DNA of 64,000 nucleotides from an uncultured Methylophilaceae bacterium. Its GTDB lineage: Bacteria > Pseudomonadota > Gammaproteobacteria > Burkholderiales > Methylophilaceae. The position numbers and the translations under genes were made by a program. The stretch lies in contig CAIPBJ010000002.1 in the NCBI GenBank assembly GCA_903863255.1, positions 30,043-94,042 of the forward strand. The letters are read 5' to 3'. This document shows positions 1 through 7,387 of this stretch, piece after piece (position 1 is the first letter of the stretch; every line of letters begins with the position of its first letter). The notes under the pieces are model-generated. The model was given only the letters and a program-made list of their open reading frames with translations. It searched no databases and was not told where the DNA came from.

Positions 1-1317
1 AATACGCTTTAGAGCCGTTGGATTGTCAGCTTCAAAACGCAAAACGATAACGGGAGTGGTGTTAGAAGGGCGCATCAGTCCAAAGCCGTCAGGATATTCC
101 ACCCTTAGTCCATCGATTGTATTAACTTCTGAGGCACCATCAAATTTTGCAGATTTTTGTAAATGGGAAATAAGTAGATGAGGTTCACCCTCTTTCATTT
201 TTATGTGTTGCTCAGGAGTGCTTACGCTGTCAGGCAAATTATTTAATATTTTGGATGGGTCGTCGAAATGACTAAGGATTTCCAGAAGTCTCGCACCAGC
301 ATATAGTCCATCATCAAAGCCAAACCATCTTTCTTTAAAGAATACATGACCGCTCATTTCTCCAGCCAGCGCTGATCCCGTTTCTTTCATTTTTGCTTTA
401 ACTAATGAATGTCCCGTTTTCCACATGAGTGGAATTCCACCACGTTCTCTTATCCATGGGGCTAAATTGCGGGTTGACTTTACATCGTAAATGATCGTGG
501 CTCCCTTTTCACGTTTAAGTACATCTTCTGCAAAAAGCAGTAATTGCCTGTCTGGATAGATAATATTGCCATCCTTTGTAACTACACCAAGTCTGTCACC
601 GTCTCCATCAAATGCCAAACCCAATTCTGAATCTCCATTTTTAAGGGCTTTAATTAAGTCATTTAAATTCTCAGGGACTGACGGGTCTGGATGGTGATTG
701 GGAAAGTGGCCATCAACTTCACAGAAAAGCTCCTCAACGGTGCAACCGAGAGATGAGTAGAGGTTTGATGCAAAGGCACCAGGTACTCCATTGCCACAAT
801 CAACGGATATCTTCATTGGACGGTTCAATTTGACATCGCTTACGATTCTGGAAATGTAAGCTGTTGAAATGTCAAAGTTACTTTCTGTTCCTGAGCCAGA
901 TGAAAGATTATTATTCTCGATTCGTTGGCGCAGGGATTGAATCGCCTCTCCAGATAAAGTTTCATCTGACAGAACCATTTTTAGTCCGTTATATTCAGGA
1001 GGGTTATGGCTGCCTGTGACCATTACGCCACAACCAGTTTTCAGATAATGAGCGGCAAAATAAACCATAGGAGTTGCAACCATTCCAAGGTTGACTACAT
1101 TAACCCCTGATTTCCTTATTCCAAGCGAAAGGGCATTGGCAAGACCCGGTCCTGATAAACGTCCATCATAACCGATGCATATGACATTTCTTCCTCTGTT
1201 GATCGCTTCAGATCCCAGTGCCTGACCAATAGATTCAACGATTTCAGGAGTCAAAGATTTATCTACGATTCCCCTTATGTCATATGCCTTGAAAATTTCC
1301 TTTGGAATTTGAATCAT
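1..1317 (-). CDS. algC: Phosphomannomutase/phosphoglucomutase, C-terminus cut by window edge
   Basis: This gene encodes most of a cytoplasmic phosphohexomutase (AlgC/ManB type) that interconverts hexose 6- and 1-phosphates for LPS, exopolysaccharide and nucleotide-sugar synthesis. I translated it by eye: an unbroken 439-codon frame runs from the ATG at 1317 to the window edge. It shows all four family loops: the phosphoserine loop TGSHNPPEYNG (101-111, Ser103), the metal loop DGDGDR (237-242), the sugar loop GEMSGH (319-324) and the phosphate loop RPSNTTP (416-422). Family members have about 455-463 residues, so only 15-25 C-terminal residues should lie outside the window. The start codon overlaps the iscX stop by one base (TAATG), so the two genes are probably translationally coupled. 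Preference for mannose or glucose phosphates cannot be told from sequence. Confidence 0.93.
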   Translation of the reverse strand, partial: MIQIPKEIFKAYDIRGIVDKSLTPEIVESIGQALGSEAINRGRNVICIGYDGRLSGPGLANALSLGIRKSGVNVVNLGMVATPMVYFAAHYLKTGCGVMVTGSHNPPEYNGLKMVLSDETLSGEAIQSLRQRIENNNLSSGSGTESNFDISTAYISRIVSDVKLNRPMKISVDCGNGVPGAFASNLYSSLGCTVEELFCEVDGHFPNHHPDPSVPENLNDLIKALKNGDSELGLAFDGDGDRLGVVTKDGNIIYPDRQLLLFAEDVLKREKGATIIYDVKSTRNLAPWIRERGGIPLMWKTGHSLVKAKMKETGSALAGEMSGHVFFKERWFGFDDGLYAGARLLEILSHFDDPSKILNNLPDSVSTPEQHIKMKEGEPHLLISHLQKSAKFDGASEVNTIDGLRVEYPDGFGLMRPSNTTPVIVLRFEADNPTALKRI

Positions 1318-1511
1318 TATTCAGCCTCATCCATCCATGCAAGTTGTATAGCTTCTAAAATTTTCTCGCCGCATTTGTTAGGTTCGTCATCAAACCCATC
1401 AAGGTCGAGCACCCACTGATATAAATCGGTGAATCTGATGGTTTTAGGGTCGATATCAGGAAATTTATCATAAAGTGTTTCAGCAATAATTAGTGTGTCG
1501 GTCCATTTCAT
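1317..1511 (-). CDS. iscX: Fe-S cluster assembly protein IscX (YfhJ)
   Basis: A 64-residue acidic protein that matches the IscX family along its whole length: MKWTD at the N-terminus, the block [16 protein letters not shown], the acidic patch DLDGFDDEP, and the C-terminus LAWMDEAE. IscX binds the cysteine desulfurase IscS and iron, and tunes Fe-S cluster assembly in the cytoplasm. It is usually the last gene of the isc operon after fdx. Here it is the first gene of its transcription unit, with only a non-coding spacer and the divergent glyA upstream, and it overlaps algC by one base. It therefore seems detached from the isc operon and co-transcribed with the mutase gene. Length and start agree with the family. 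Confidence 0.93.
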   Translation of the reverse strand: MKWTDTLIIAETLYDKFPDIDPKTIRFTDLYQWVLDLDGFDDEPNKCGEKILEAIQLAWMDEAE

Positions 1512-1742
1512 TTCTAATTTCCAAATTAAGTAACAATGAATTATCTAGCGTGAATATAACAGTTTTTTTTCCTGTTTTGTCCTAGAGTCAAAAACTTAAT
1601 TTTGATATGAACTTAGTCTTTTAACATCGATTAAACAAGAAGATTTTTATAAAATCATCTTGAGGAAAATCCCTATTACTATCCCGATGTAAAATTATCG
1701 TTTGCCTATAAGCTTATTCAAATGATTCAAAAATGAAAAACC

Positions 1743-1783
1743 GGAAGTTTTGTTAACTATTTATGATTACTTAACAGACTTCC
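1743..1783. promoter_or_regulatory. Imperfect 12-bp inverted repeat upstream of glyA, possible operator
   Basis: The arms GGAAGT-tt-TGTTAA (1743-1756) and TTAACA-g-ACTTCC (1771-1783) are complementary over 12 bp with a small internal asymmetry, around a 14-bp centre. The repeat ends about 33 bp before the proposed glyA -10 hexamer, a typical place for an activator or repressor dimer. On the minus strand it is followed by GGTTTTTCATTTTT, so it might instead act as a terminator for antisense transcription. The rest of the 350-bp spacer between iscX and glyA (1512-1861) is AT-rich, and I see no gene or RNA in it. Confidence 0.4.
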
Positions 1784-1815
1784 TTAAGGCTAAAGTCGTT
1801 CATTCTTTTAGGCTA

Positions 1816-1824
1816 TGCTAAAAT
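1816..1824 (+). promoter_or_regulatory. Putative extended -10 promoter of glyA
   Basis: TGCTAAAAT is an extended -10 element (TGn plus TAAAAT, five of six matches to TATAAT). It lies 38 bp before the glyA ATG, which would give a leader of about 30 nt. No good -35 hexamer is visible 16-18 bp upstream, which fits an extended -10 promoter or one needing an activator bound at the adjacent inverted repeat. Confidence 0.4.
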
Positions 1825-1861
1825 ATAATATTATTTTTAGAAGCGGTTGAGAGAATTTAAT

Positions 1862-3109
1862 ATGTTTAGTTTTGCAAAAACATTAAGTGATTTGGATCCT
1901 GAGATTTGGAAATTAATTGAAGCCGAACGCCAGCGTCAAGAAGAGCATATAGAACTTATTGCCTCGGAGAATTATACCAGTCCAGCCGTTATGCAGGCTC
2001 AGGGTTCTCAATTAACGAATAAATACGCGGAAGGTTATCCAGGTAAAAGATTCTACGGAGGATGCGAATTCGTTGACCATGTTGAACAATTGGCTATTGA
2101 CCGTGTTAAAGAGCTTTATGGCGCGGAGTATGCCAATGTTCAACCCCATTCTGGATCCCAAGCAAACCAGGCAGTTTATTTCTCAATTCTTAAACCTGGC
2201 GATACGGTTATGGGAATGAATTTGGGTCACGGTGGACACCTGACTCATGGCTCACCAGCAAACCTTTCAGGAAAACTGTTCAATATTGTCCCTTATGGCC
2301 TGAATGATAAGGAAGAAATTGACTATGATGAAATGGAGCGGATCGCGCGCGAATGTAAACCAAAACTTCTTATTGGTGGAGCCTCAGCGTATGCCCTTCG
2401 TTTTGATTGGGCACGGATGGCCGAAATCGCAAAAAGTGTCGGAGCCTATTTCATGGTCGACATGGCACACTATTCAGGCTTGATTGCAGCAGGCGTCTAT
2501 CCGAATCCAGTACCTTTTGCTGATTTCGTGACTTCGACAACCCACAAAACTTTGCGAGGCCCCCGAGGAGGCATTATTCTTGCAAAGGCAGAGCACGAGA
2601 AAATGCTCAACTCTAATGTTTTCCCAAGTCTCCAGGGTGGGCCCTTGATGCATGTGATTGCTGGCAAAGCAGTTGCATTCCTTGAAGCATTGCAACCGGA
2701 ATTTAAATCCTATCAGAAACAGGTACTCATAAATGCTGATTTAATGGCGAGGACATTATCTGAAAGAGGATTGCGTATCATTTCGGGAAGAACCGAATCA
2801 CACGTGTTCCTTGTTGACTTGAGGACCAAAGGCCTAACTGGAAAAGCAGCTGATGCCTTCCTTGGCCAGGCCCATATAACCGTAAACAAGAATGCGATTC
2901 CAAATGATCCGGAGAGTCCATTTGTTACTTCAGGCATAAGGATAGGATCCCCAGCGATTACTACCAGAGGTTTTAAGGATGAAGAGGCCATCACGGTGTC
3001 CCATCTCATCGCTGATGTGCTCGATAACCCTAACAGTGAAGAAGTTATCGCCAAAACAAAAGAAAAGGTTCACGCGCTTACTAGAAGATTCCCGGTGTAC
3101 GGAGTTTGA
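1862..3109 (+). CDS. glyA: Serine hydroxymethyltransferase
   Basis: PLP enzyme converting serine plus tetrahydrofolate to glycine and 5,10-methylene-tetrahydrofolate, the main cytoplasmic one-carbon source. The product has 415 residues, like other bacterial SHMTs. It contains [13 protein letters not shown] near the N-terminus, the [14 protein letters not shown] block, and the PLP-binding [13 protein letters not shown] with Lys229, the same number as in E. coli. I chose ATG 1862 over an upstream TTG at 1847 because homologues begin MFS-, and GAGAG at 1849-1853 is well placed as a ribosome binding site. glyA followed by nrdR and ribD is a common betaproteobacterial order. Methylene-THF made here also feeds ThyA, encoded later in the window. 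Confidence 0.97.
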   Translation: MFSFAKTLSDLDPEIWKLIEAERQRQEEHIELIASENYTSPAVMQAQGSQLTNKYAEGYPGKRFYGGCEFVDHVEQLAIDRVKELYGAEYANVQPHSGSQANQAVYFSILKPGDTVMGMNLGHGGHLTHGSPANLSGKLFNIVPYGLNDKEEIDYDEMERIARECKPKLLIGGASAYALRFDWARMAEIAKSVGAYFMVDMAHYSGLIAAGVYPNPVPFADFVTSTTHKTLRGPRGGIILAKAEHEKMLNSNVFPSLQGGPLMHVIAGKAVAFLEALQPEFKSYQKQVLINADLMARTLSERGLRIISGRTESHVFLVDLRTKGLTGKAADAFLGQAHITVNKNAIPNDPESPFVTSGIRIGSPAITTRGFKDEEAITVSHLIADVLDNPNSEEVIAKTKEKVHALTRRFPVYGV

Positions 3110-3237
3110 TGTCTTATTATATTAAAGCCGGTTTCGTGTTCATTAATGCAAGAAATAAGCCTTACATGACTCATAGGTTTCTGGACTTCCCATACGTTAA
3201 GCCGTTGCCTTTAGCAAATACATCATGGAATCGATAA
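3109..3237 (+). CDS. Possible 42-residue small ORF between glyA and nrdR
   Basis: The spacer between glyA and nrdR is open in one frame from an ATG that overlaps the glyA stop (TGATG) to a TAA one base before the nrdR ATG. The putative peptide starts [17 protein letters not shown] and ends LANTSWNR. It has no recognisable motif or signal peptide. A 42-codon opening in random sequence is not rare, so the only support is its coupling with both neighbours. It may equally be non-coding leader sequence of nrdR. Confidence 0.2.
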   Translation: MSYYIKAGFVFINARNKPYMTHRFLDFPYVKPLPLANTSWNR

Positions 3238-3238
3238 G

Positions 3239-3685
3239 ATGAAATGCCCGTTCTGTGGCGCTTTTGATACACAGGTCATTGACTCAAGAGTCAATGACGA
3301 GGGCGATTCCATCAGGCGTCGAAGAAAGTGCACATCGTGTGACAAACGATTCACCACATATGAAACTGCCGAACTTCATATGCCGCAAGTGGTCAAGCAA
3401 AATGGGAATCGTGAGGAATTCAATCGAGATAAATTGAGGCTTTCATTTACAAGGGCACTTCATAAACGTCCTGTTCCTACTGAGTATGTTGACCGTGCAC
3501 TTGAGCATATAATTCAAAAAATTCTTGGTCAGGGTGAAAGGGAAATCATGGCCCGTGATCTGGGTGAAATAGTCATGCAAGAACTACGTTTAATGGACAA
3601 GGTTGCTTATATTCGTTTTGCCTCCGTTTACCGAAGCTTCAAAGACGTTGATGATTTTCATGATGTGATTCGAGACTTGGATTAA
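3239..3685 (+). CDS. nrdR: Transcriptional repressor NrdR
   Basis: Zinc-ribbon plus ATP-cone repressor of ribonucleotide reductase genes. It senses ATP/dATP and binds paired NrdR boxes upstream of nrd operons. The 148-residue product has the N-terminal zinc finger CPFC (Cys3, Cys6) and CTSC (Cys32, Cys35), then the basic RRRRKC stretch. The ATP-cone follows (around 48-138), opening with the VVKQNG block. Length and domain order are canonical. It lies downstream of glyA, which links nucleotide and one-carbon supply. No NrdR box was recognised in the spacers I read, and no nrd gene is in the window. Confidence 0.96.
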   Translation: MKCPFCGAFDTQVIDSRVNDEGDSIRRRRKCTSCDKRFTTYETAELHMPQVVKQNGNREEFNRDKLRLSFTRALHKRPVPTEYVDRALEHIIQKILGQGEREIMARDLGEIVMQELRLMDKVAYIRFASVYRSFKDVDDFHDVIRDLD

Positions 3686-3715
3686 TACTTGTAAACCTAT
3701 ACGAGGTGATGACAG

Positions 3716-4114
3716 ATGAGCAATGTACATGTTGATTTAAAAGCTTTAAAGGTATTCTGCATCGCCGTTTCGTTCCTGGCCTTGATTGTTACCTTGGTTT
3801 TTTTCGGATGGTGGGCAATGAAAGACCGAATTGAGTTCGGAGGTAATAAATTCGATCAGGTGGCATGGATGACGTCATCAGTAGACTCTGACAAAGGATG
3901 TCTTCGTGGTGATATGGCTTATGATTTACAGCAGAATATTCTTTTTCACGGTATGTCTCGAAAGGATGCAATGGTTTTGTTAGGTAGGCCCACATGGGAG
4001 GAATCTCAACAGATTGAATACGATTTAGGCAATTGTATTCATGTTATCCATGGGCTTAGACTATTTTTCGACGAAGATAACCGCCTGACTGTTAGCCGCA
4101 TCGTTCAACATTAG
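3716..4114 (+). CDS. Small membrane-anchored protein with a BamE/SmpA-like C-terminal half
   Basis: A 132-residue protein I cannot name. A hydrophobic segment (about residues 12-33, LKVFCIAVSFLALIVTLVFF) would anchor it in the inner membrane, with the rest probably periplasmic. The C-terminal half reads GMSRKDAMVLLGRPTWE, then EYDLGNC and GLRLFFDEDNRLT. This is the pattern of SmpA/OmlA (BamE)-type folds: a G-M-x(4)-V-x-x-L-L-G-x-P helix followed by strands ending in F-D-x-x-x-R-L. It lacks a lipobox, so it is not BamE itself. Two cysteines (in KGCLRGD and GNCIHV) could form a disulfide. GAGGTGA at 3703-3709 is a good ribosome binding site for ATG 3716. It sits between nrdR and ribD with short spacers and is probably co-transcribed. 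Confidence 0.75.
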   Translation: MSNVHVDLKALKVFCIAVSFLALIVTLVFFGWWAMKDRIEFGGNKFDQVAWMTSSVDSDKGCLRGDMAYDLQQNILFHGMSRKDAMVLLGRPTWEESQQIEYDLGNCIHVIHGLRLFFDEDNRLTVSRIVQH

Positions 4115-4123
4115 ATTTAACCG

Positions 4124-5227
4124 ATGACAAACTTTACTTCGGCCGATCATCAATATATGACAGAGGCCCTGCGTCTCGCCGAGCAAGGTCTTTTTACAAC
4201 CACTCCGAATCCTAGGGTAGGTTGTCTCATAGTGAAAAATGGTAGGGTTGTTGGAAAAGGTGCGCATAAAAGAGCCGGTGAACCTCATGCTGAAATCTTG
4301 GCCTTAAGAGAGGCGGGTCATGAGGCAAAAGGATCGGACGTCTATGTAACTTTAGAGCCTTGTAGTCACTTTGGTCGAACGCCGCCTTGTGCAGATGCTT
4401 TAATAAAGGCTGAGGTCAAACGTGTGATTGTCGCCATGCAAGACCCTAATCCAAAAGTTGCGGGGAGTGGCATGGCTAGGCTAAATGCTTATGGCATTGA
4501 CACATGTGTCGGGCTAATGGAATCTGAAGCCAACGTCTTGAATTCAGGATTCGTAAGTCGGATGAACCGAAGCAGGCCTTTTGTCCGTTGCAAGATAGCA
4601 GCTAGTCTAGATGGCCGAACTGCGCTTTCAAACTCAGTTAGTAAATGGATTACATCTGAAGCGGCAAGGGAAGATGTGCAGTATTGGCGAGCCCGATCAT
4701 GTGCGATTTTAACTGGAATAGGAACTGTAATTGCCGACAATCCCAGCATGTCAGTTCGTAAATTCGATATTGGTAGACAGCCTCTGAAAGTCGTTGTGGA
4801 CAGTAAGTTAAGAATCAGTTCCGAGGCATCGATTCTTTCAGCAGGAAAAACCCTCATTGCCTACACAGGTTCAAAAATTGACGCTGACAGACAAAAATTT
4901 CAAGGCGCTGAATTGATACATGCACCTCAAAAAGATGAGAAAGTGGATCTTGAATGGTTGTTAGCGTTTTTGGCACAGCGGGAAATCAATGATATCCTTG
5001 TCGAAGCAGGCAATTCACTTAACGGTAAATTATTAGAATATTCGTTAATTGATGAGCTGATCATTTACTATGCCCCGCTTATTATGGGACAGGATGCATC
5101 GTCAATGTTTTCTACGGCAGACTATAGTCAAATGTCTCAATGTCCAAAGGTTGACATAATTGATGTCATTCAATTGGGAAAAGAAATCCGCATCAGGGCA
5201 AAGCCGTTATACCAATCAACGGTATGA
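4124..5227 (+). CDS. ribD: Bifunctional riboflavin biosynthesis deaminase/reductase RibD
   Basis: Cytoplasmic enzyme catalysing the second and third steps of riboflavin synthesis from GTP: deamination of the diaminopyrimidine, then NADPH-dependent reduction of the ribosyl side chain. The product has 367 residues. The deaminase domain (1-145) carries TPNPRVGC, the zinc and catalytic HAE motif, and PCSHFGRTPPC. The reductase domain (150-367) carries RCKIAASLDGRTAL, ITSEAAREDVQYWRA, GIGTVIADNPSM and EAGNSLNG. The length is as expected for RibD. Its stop overlaps the downstream tatD-family start by four bases (ATGA). No FMN riboswitch is visible upstream, as expected for a gene inside a larger unit. 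Confidence 0.96.
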   Translation: MTNFTSADHQYMTEALRLAEQGLFTTTPNPRVGCLIVKNGRVVGKGAHKRAGEPHAEILALREAGHEAKGSDVYVTLEPCSHFGRTPPCADALIKAEVKRVIVAMQDPNPKVAGSGMARLNAYGIDTCVGLMESEANVLNSGFVSRMNRSRPFVRCKIAASLDGRTALSNSVSKWITSEAAREDVQYWRARSCAILTGIGTVIADNPSMSVRKFDIGRQPLKVVVDSKLRISSEASILSAGKTLIAYTGSKIDADRQKFQGAELIHAPQKDEKVDLEWLLAFLAQREINDILVEAGNSLNGKLLEYSLIDELIIYYAPLIMGQDASSMFSTADYSQMSQCPKVDIIDVIQLGKEIRIRAKPLYQSTV

Positions 5228-6039
5228 TTTTCATCGATACCCACTGTCATTTGGATGCAGAAGAGTTTGATATTGATAGGGACTCTGTAATCCATGAAGC
5301 GAAAAAAACGGGAGTAGACATTATTGTTGTCCCAGCGGTTCATGTCTCAAATTTTACAAAAGTTAGAGCCTTATCGGAAAAATATTCATTTTGTGCCTAT
5401 GCGCTTGGCATTCATCCAATTTATGTCAATCAATCAAGTCCGGCTCACTTAGCGTTACTTAAAACGGAAATCGAGAAGGACTTAAAGGAGAATAAGTCCA
5501 TTGTTGCAGTTGGAGAGATAGGCCTGGATTATTTTATAGAAGATTGCGACAAGGATTGCCAAGAATATTATTTTGTAAAACAACTAAAGATAGCCCGGGA
5601 CTTTGACCTGCCCGTTATATTGCATGTGCGTAAATCGGTAGATGAAGTTTTAAAGCACCTTAGGAAGATTAAAGTCAGAGGCGGTATCGCTCATGCATTT
5701 AATGGCAGTATTCAGCAGGCAAATGAGTTTGTTAAGCTTGGATTTAAATTAGGTTTTGGCGGAGCCATGACGTATAGCCGTGCATTGAAGATTCGCCAAC
5801 TTGCTGTCGAGTTACCATTAGATTCCATCGTTCTTGAGACGGATGCACCAGATATTCCACCTGAATGGTTAGGCCGTTCTGGTCGAAATGGCCCTGGGGA
5901 GTTAATCAGAATTGCCCAAGTCTTTTCAGATATTCGTGACACAAATATTACGCAAGTAGCTGAAATGACTACAAACAGTGCCTTAACCGCGCTTCCTGGA
6001 TTGGTTCACTTATGCACACCTCCTCAAGTGTTACTTTAA
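5224..6039 (+). CDS. TatD-family metal-dependent DNase/hydrolase
   Basis: A 271-residue TIM-barrel amidohydrolase of the TatD family, whose members are Mg2+/Mn2+-dependent 3'-5' exonucleases or related deoxyribonucleases in the cytoplasm. Metal-ligand motifs are complete: DTHCHLD (5-11), GIHP, GEIGLDYF, LHVR, AHAFNG and LETDAPD. It begins inside the ribD stop codon (ATGA), so it should be translationally coupled to riboflavin synthesis, although no functional link is known. Among the paralogues that bacteria carry (TatD, YcfH, YjjV), I cannot assign a subfamily from sequence alone. Confidence 0.9.
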   Translation: MIFIDTHCHLDAEEFDIDRDSVIHEAKKTGVDIIVVPAVHVSNFTKVRALSEKYSFCAYALGIHPIYVNQSSPAHLALLKTEIEKDLKENKSIVAVGEIGLDYFIEDCDKDCQEYYFVKQLKIARDFDLPVILHVRKSVDEVLKHLRKIKVRGGIAHAFNGSIQQANEFVKLGFKLGFGGAMTYSRALKIRQLAVELPLDSIVLETDAPDIPPEWLGRSGRNGPGELIRIAQVFSDIRDTNITQVAEMTTNSALTALPGLVHLCTPPQVLL

Positions 6040-6172
6040 GTGTTAGGGAAAAGTATTAATAAATAAAAAAGTTATTGTAATGCATTGATTATTAAGAATA
6101 AAAAAATAGATTAAAAAATAAGCGATTTCAAAAAACCGTTACAAAATGGTAAGTTACAAATTCAAGTCACAG

Positions 6173-6207
6173 CTATCCACATAATTATCCACAGTTTTTG
6201 TGGATAG
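6173..6207. promoter_or_regulatory. Cluster of three DnaA boxes upstream of mtnA
   Basis: Three matches to the DnaA box TTATCCACA lie within 35 bp: CTATCCACA at 6173-6181 (+, 8 of 9), TTATCCACA at 6185-6193 (+, perfect), and CTATCCACA on the minus strand at 6199-6207 (8 of 9). The last two form a perfect 8-bp inverted repeat, TATCCACA/TGTGGATA, around five bases. About 130 bp of very A/T-rich sequence (6040-6170) precede the cluster. It could be a DnaA-controlled promoter element, a DnaA titration site, or part of a replication origin. No dnaA, dnaN or parAB gene is in the window. Confidence 0.6.
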
Positions 6208-6212
6208 GGAAT

Positions 6213-6239
6213 TTGACATTAATTTTACAAAATTATGCA
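6213..6239 (+). promoter_or_regulatory. Possible mtnA promoter next to the DnaA boxes
   Basis: A consensus -35 hexamer TTGACA (6213-6218) lies six bases after the last DnaA box. The best -10 candidate is the weak TATGCA (6234-6239) at a short 15-bp spacing. If used, transcription would start about 15 bases before the mtnA ATG at 6258, and DnaA bound upstream could affect it. Confidence 0.3.
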
Positions 6240-6257
6240 AGTAGAAAATTACATAAA

Positions 6258-7337
6258 ATGAAAATAAATGGAGAGTTTTATAGAAGTATTTGGCCCGATG
6301 AAAGTTTTAACTCGGTCTATATAATAGACCAGACAAAACTGCCTCATTTTTTTGAAATTGCAAGAATTGAGCATTTTCATGAAATGCTCAACGCGATAAT
6401 GACTATGCAAGTTCGAGGGGCGCCCTTAATAGGAGCATCGGCTGCCTACGGTATTGCGTTAGCAATGTTGAAAAATCCAAGTGATGAAAATTTAAAGCAT
6501 GCCAAGGATTTGCTAATTGGAAGTCGTCCAACTGCTGTGAATTTGCGTTGGGCTGTTGAGCGAATGTACCATTATTTATTGCCTCTTTCCCCAAGCTATA
6601 GGAATGACCAAGCATGGTCAGAGGCCTCAAGAATTTGCGAAGAAGACATTAAAACGAATCAATCGATCGGTGTGCATGGTTTGGAGTTGCTGCGTCAATT
6701 GCAATCACTCAAATCAAATAAACCCTTAAACATTCTTACCCATTGCAATGCGGGCTGGCTTGCCACGGTTGATTATGGAACAGCATTAGCACCTGTGTTT
6801 TTGGCTCATCAATCTGGAATGCCTTTGCATGTATGGGTGGATGAGACTCGACCTAGAAATCAAGGTGCAAGTTTGACAGCATGGGAACTGAATCAACAGG
6901 GTATAGACCATACAGTGGTAAGTGATAATGCTGGCGGGCATCTTATGCAGCGTGGCCAGGTAGACATGGTGCTGGTTGGGGCAGATCGAGTGACAAGTCA
7001 GGGTGATGTTTGCAACAAAATCGGTACTTACCTTAAAGCGTTATCTGCCTTTGATTGTAAGATCCCATTTTTTGCGGCCGTTCCTTCAACAACAATCGAC
7101 TTGAAAATGAAAGATGGTCTAAAAGAGATCGATATCGAGGAGCGAAGTGGTCATGAAGTCTCTTATATTCAAGGTTTAGCGAAGGATGGTAGCATGCAGA
7201 CTGTGCTGATTACGCCTAAAGAAAGTAAGGTGGCAAACCCTGCATTTGATGTGACGCCTGCGAGGCTAGTAAGTGGCATCATCACAGAGCAAGGAACTTT
7301 TCCTCCTGGGGAACTGGCCTCTATATTTGCACGATGA
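6258..7337 (+). CDS. mtnA: 5-methylthioribose-1-phosphate isomerase
   Basis: Cytoplasmic isomerase of the eIF2B-alpha-like family that converts 5-methylthioribose 1-phosphate to 5-methylthioribulose 1-phosphate in recycling of 5'-methylthioadenosine. Some homologues also act on 5-deoxyribose 1-phosphate. The product has 359 residues. It shows RGAPLIGASAAYG, the catalytic Cys in THCNAGWLATVDYGTA, ETRPRNQGASLTAWEL, the active-site Asp block VGADRV, and IEERSG near the C-terminus. I chose ATG 6258 (MKINGEFYRSIW) because it matches homologue N-termini. An upstream TTG at 6198 would add residues that fall inside the DnaA boxes. The next gene is a FucA-like aldolase, and no mtnB, mtnC, mtnD or mtnP is nearby, which points to the DHAP-forming variant of the pathway. 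Confidence 0.94.
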   Translation: MKINGEFYRSIWPDESFNSVYIIDQTKLPHFFEIARIEHFHEMLNAIMTMQVRGAPLIGASAAYGIALAMLKNPSDENLKHAKDLLIGSRPTAVNLRWAVERMYHYLLPLSPSYRNDQAWSEASRICEEDIKTNQSIGVHGLELLRQLQSLKSNKPLNILTHCNAGWLATVDYGTALAPVFLAHQSGMPLHVWVDETRPRNQGASLTAWELNQQGIDHTVVSDNAGGHLMQRGQVDMVLVGADRVTSQGDVCNKIGTYLKALSAFDCKIPFFAAVPSTTIDLKMKDGLKEIDIEERSGHEVSYIQGLAKDGSMQTVLITPKESKVANPAFDVTPARLVSGIITEQGTFPPGELASIFAR

Positions 7338-7387
7338 AAAAGTGGTTTAATTATTAATTCGAGTTTAATACTCTATACATTAAATTT

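Noticed and set aside
1847..1861. TTG start extending glyA by five codons
   Set aside because: Homologues begin at the ATG at 1862, and the upstream codons overlap the likely ribosome binding site.
6198..6257. TTG start extending mtnA by 20 codons
   Set aside because: The extension lies inside the DnaA boxes and promoter region and has no counterpart in the family.
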